NCBI GenBank assembly: GCA_030834765.1
Contig: JAUQXG010000022.1
Location: 1-5,894 of the forward strand
From: Lutispora sp.
GTDB lineage: Bacteria > Bacillota > Clostridia > Lutisporales > Lutisporaceae
Direction: 5' to 3'
DNA length: 5,894 bases
Shown here: positions 4,804 through 5,894 of the stretch, piece after piece
Layout: each line of letters opens with the position of its first letter
How positions within the stretch are numbered: the stretch's first letter is position 1
Program-made: the position numbers and the translations under genes
The notes under the pieces: generated by a model
Told to the model about the DNA's origin: nothing
The model's input: the letters and a program-made list of their open reading frames with translations, nothing else
The model's database searches: none

Positions 4804-5894
4804 TTATACTACATTATCATCTTCTTCATCTTCTATACATGGTATGATTACTGTAAAAGTTGTACCTTTATCTAGTTCGCTTTCTATTTCTATTCTTCCT
4901 CCATGTGCCTTAATTATTTTATAACAAACATTTAATCCAAGACCTGTTCCGCTTTTTTTTGTAGTAAAGAATGGAGTTCCTATTCTTTCAAGATGCTCTT
5001 TCAAAATACCTCTGCCCTTATCACTGACTTTAATATACATCTCATCGGTGCATTCATCATAACCTGTTTCAACGCTTAACCTTGCATCATCAATATCAGC
5101 CATGGCATCTATTGCATTCTTGCATATATTTAATATCACCTGCTTTATCTGAGCATCATCGCACATGATATATCTTTCTTCCTTGCATAAATGAAAGTCT
5201 ACATTTATTCCTTTTGCAAGGGAAGAAGTCTCTACCATACTTTTTATAGAGCTGAATATGTCTAGTATAGAAACCTCCTCCATCTCTGACTCTTTGGGTT
5301 TTGATAGAAACAGGAATTCACTCATGATTCTATTTACTTCATCAATATCATTACTAATTTTCGCAGTATGTTTCTTAACGCTTTCATCCTTTATAAAAAT
5401 ATCAAGCAGCTGACAGCGCCCTTTAATTGTAGTAAGATAGTTTCTAGTCTCATGCACAATACTAGCACCCATTTGTCCAAGAAGAGCCAGTTTTTCCTGT
5501 TGCGCCATTTTTTCCTGTGCCTTTTTTAACTCAGTAATATCGTTACCTACACATATTACCCCTATCCTTTCCCCTTCTACATTTTTAATTAAAGATACAT
5601 ATAACAGTAAGTCCTTTTTACTGCCATTAAGGGAGGTTGCAGACACTTCATAAAGCACATCTTCCTTATCCTTTAAGGTTACAACTGAAATATCTTTGTT
5701 TTGGAAATTTATCCTTTTCTTTAATACCTCTATATTTATATCAATAACATCTTCTTTATGGATTTCAAACACTTCTTCAAATTTTTTGTTGCAAAGCACT
5801 ACTTTTCTATCATTATTCAGCATCACAATACAGCTGCTCACTGCATTTAGAATCGTCTGGGTCTGCAAATGCAAATTTGCAAGCTCCTGATCCT
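4804..5894 (-). CDS. PAS-domain sensor histidine kinase (5' end beyond window)
   Basis: The frame is open to the right edge (DQELAN precedes the internal TTG at 5874), so the start is outside. Residue numbers below count from that TTG. A coiled-coil-like linker leads into a PAS domain (about 8-115, ending NDITELKKAQ). Next is a helix and the HisKA domain with phospho-acceptor H141 in VHETRN. The HATPase domain follows, with N-box N253 (ICKNAIDAM), G1 box DKGRGI (285-290), F-box PFFTTK (301-306) and G2 box GTGLGL (309-314). All catalytic motifs are intact. No membrane helix is visible, so it is either soluble or has a sensor domain upstream. The H-box (HETRN-x-LTTIKG-x-x-QLL) resembles orphan sporulation-type kinases of Firmicutes. 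There is no response regulator beside it; the next gene is the YczE-family protein. The kinase assignment is secure; the signal and target are unknown. Confidence 0.95.
   Translation of the reverse strand, partial: DQELANLHLQTQTILNAVSSCIVMLNNDRKVVLCNKKFEEVFEIHKEDVIDINIEVLKKRINFQNKDISVVTLKDKEDVLYEVSATSLNGSKKDLLLYVSLIKNVEGERIGVICVGNDITELKKAQEKMAQQEKLALLGQMGASIVHETRNYLTTIKGRCQLLDIFIKDESVKKHTAKISNDIDEVNRIMSEFLFLSKPKESEMEEVSILDIFSSIKSMVETSSLAKGINVDFHLCKEERYIMCDDAQIKQVILNICKNAIDAMADIDDARLSVETGYDECTDEMYIKVSDKGRGILKEHLERIGTPFFTTKKSGTGLGLNVCYKIIKAHGGRIEIESELDKGTTFTVIIPCIEDEEDDNVV

Noticed and set aside
5872..5874. Internal TTG as the true start of the kinase
   Set aside because: An AGGAG lies 9 nt upstream, so it is not impossible. 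However, the frame continues open to the window edge with coiled-coil-like residues, which fits a linker after an upstream domain better.
5696..5890. 64-codon plus-strand frame
   Set aside because: Antisense to the PAS part of the kinase, with no supporting signals.

Overview
The window is low-GC DNA. It has strong GGGAG/GGAGG ribosome binding sites, several TTG start codons, a PAS-containing histidine kinase, a PAS protein that looks like the N-terminus of a sigma-54-type activator, a YczE/YitT-family membrane protein and a PadR regulator. Together these suggest a Firmicute of the Clostridia or a relative such as Tissierellia. No rRNA, tRNA, transposase, IS end or CRISPR array was seen, so the genus is not fixed.

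Layout from left to right. Positions 1-382 (minus) hold the first 127 codons of a PAS-domain protein that leaves the window at the left edge. A 356-bp gap follows (383-738), with a Fur-box-like dyad and a clear sigma-A promoter. The promoter is overlapped by a perfect 10+1+10 bp inverted repeat that looks like an autoregulatory operator. Then comes a plus-strand operon: a PadR-family repressor (739-1089), overlapped by 17 bp by a 456-aa SEDS-family (FtsW/RodA/SpoVE-like) membrane protein (1073-2443) with a soluble helical N-terminal domain. A separately promoted plus-strand gene (2650-3120) encodes a flavin-type split-barrel (PPOX-class) protein. It converges on a minus-strand gene for an unrecognised membrane-anchored protein (3160-3909). 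Further right, a minus-strand operon runs leftward from beyond the window edge: a PAS/HisKA/HATPase sensor kinase (4804-5894, 5' end missing) and then a YczE/YitT-family membrane protein (4093-4773).

How the genes may work together. The best-supported unit is the PadR-SEDS pair. The regulator has its own dyad operator, its stop overlaps the membrane gene's start, and the membrane protein begins with the kind of alpha-helical domain often encoded beside PadR regulators. The inferred model is that PadR represses the pair, and that the helical N-terminus of the SEDS protein binds PadR or otherwise signals to it, linking envelope state to expression. The SEDS protein keeps the conserved loop aspartate of the family, but other signature residues are changed. 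The kinase and YczE protein form a second unit whose partner regulator is not visible. The plus-strand genes sit between minus-strand genes, which would fit an accessory insertion, though no mobile-element boundary was seen.

Three starts in this annotation were set from the sequence. The SEDS gene starts at TTG 1073, after a strong Shine-Dalgarno. The YczE gene starts at TTG 4773, because an upstream TTG would overlap its own Shine-Dalgarno. The kinase frame is open to the window edge, so an internal TTG near 5874 is probably not its real start.
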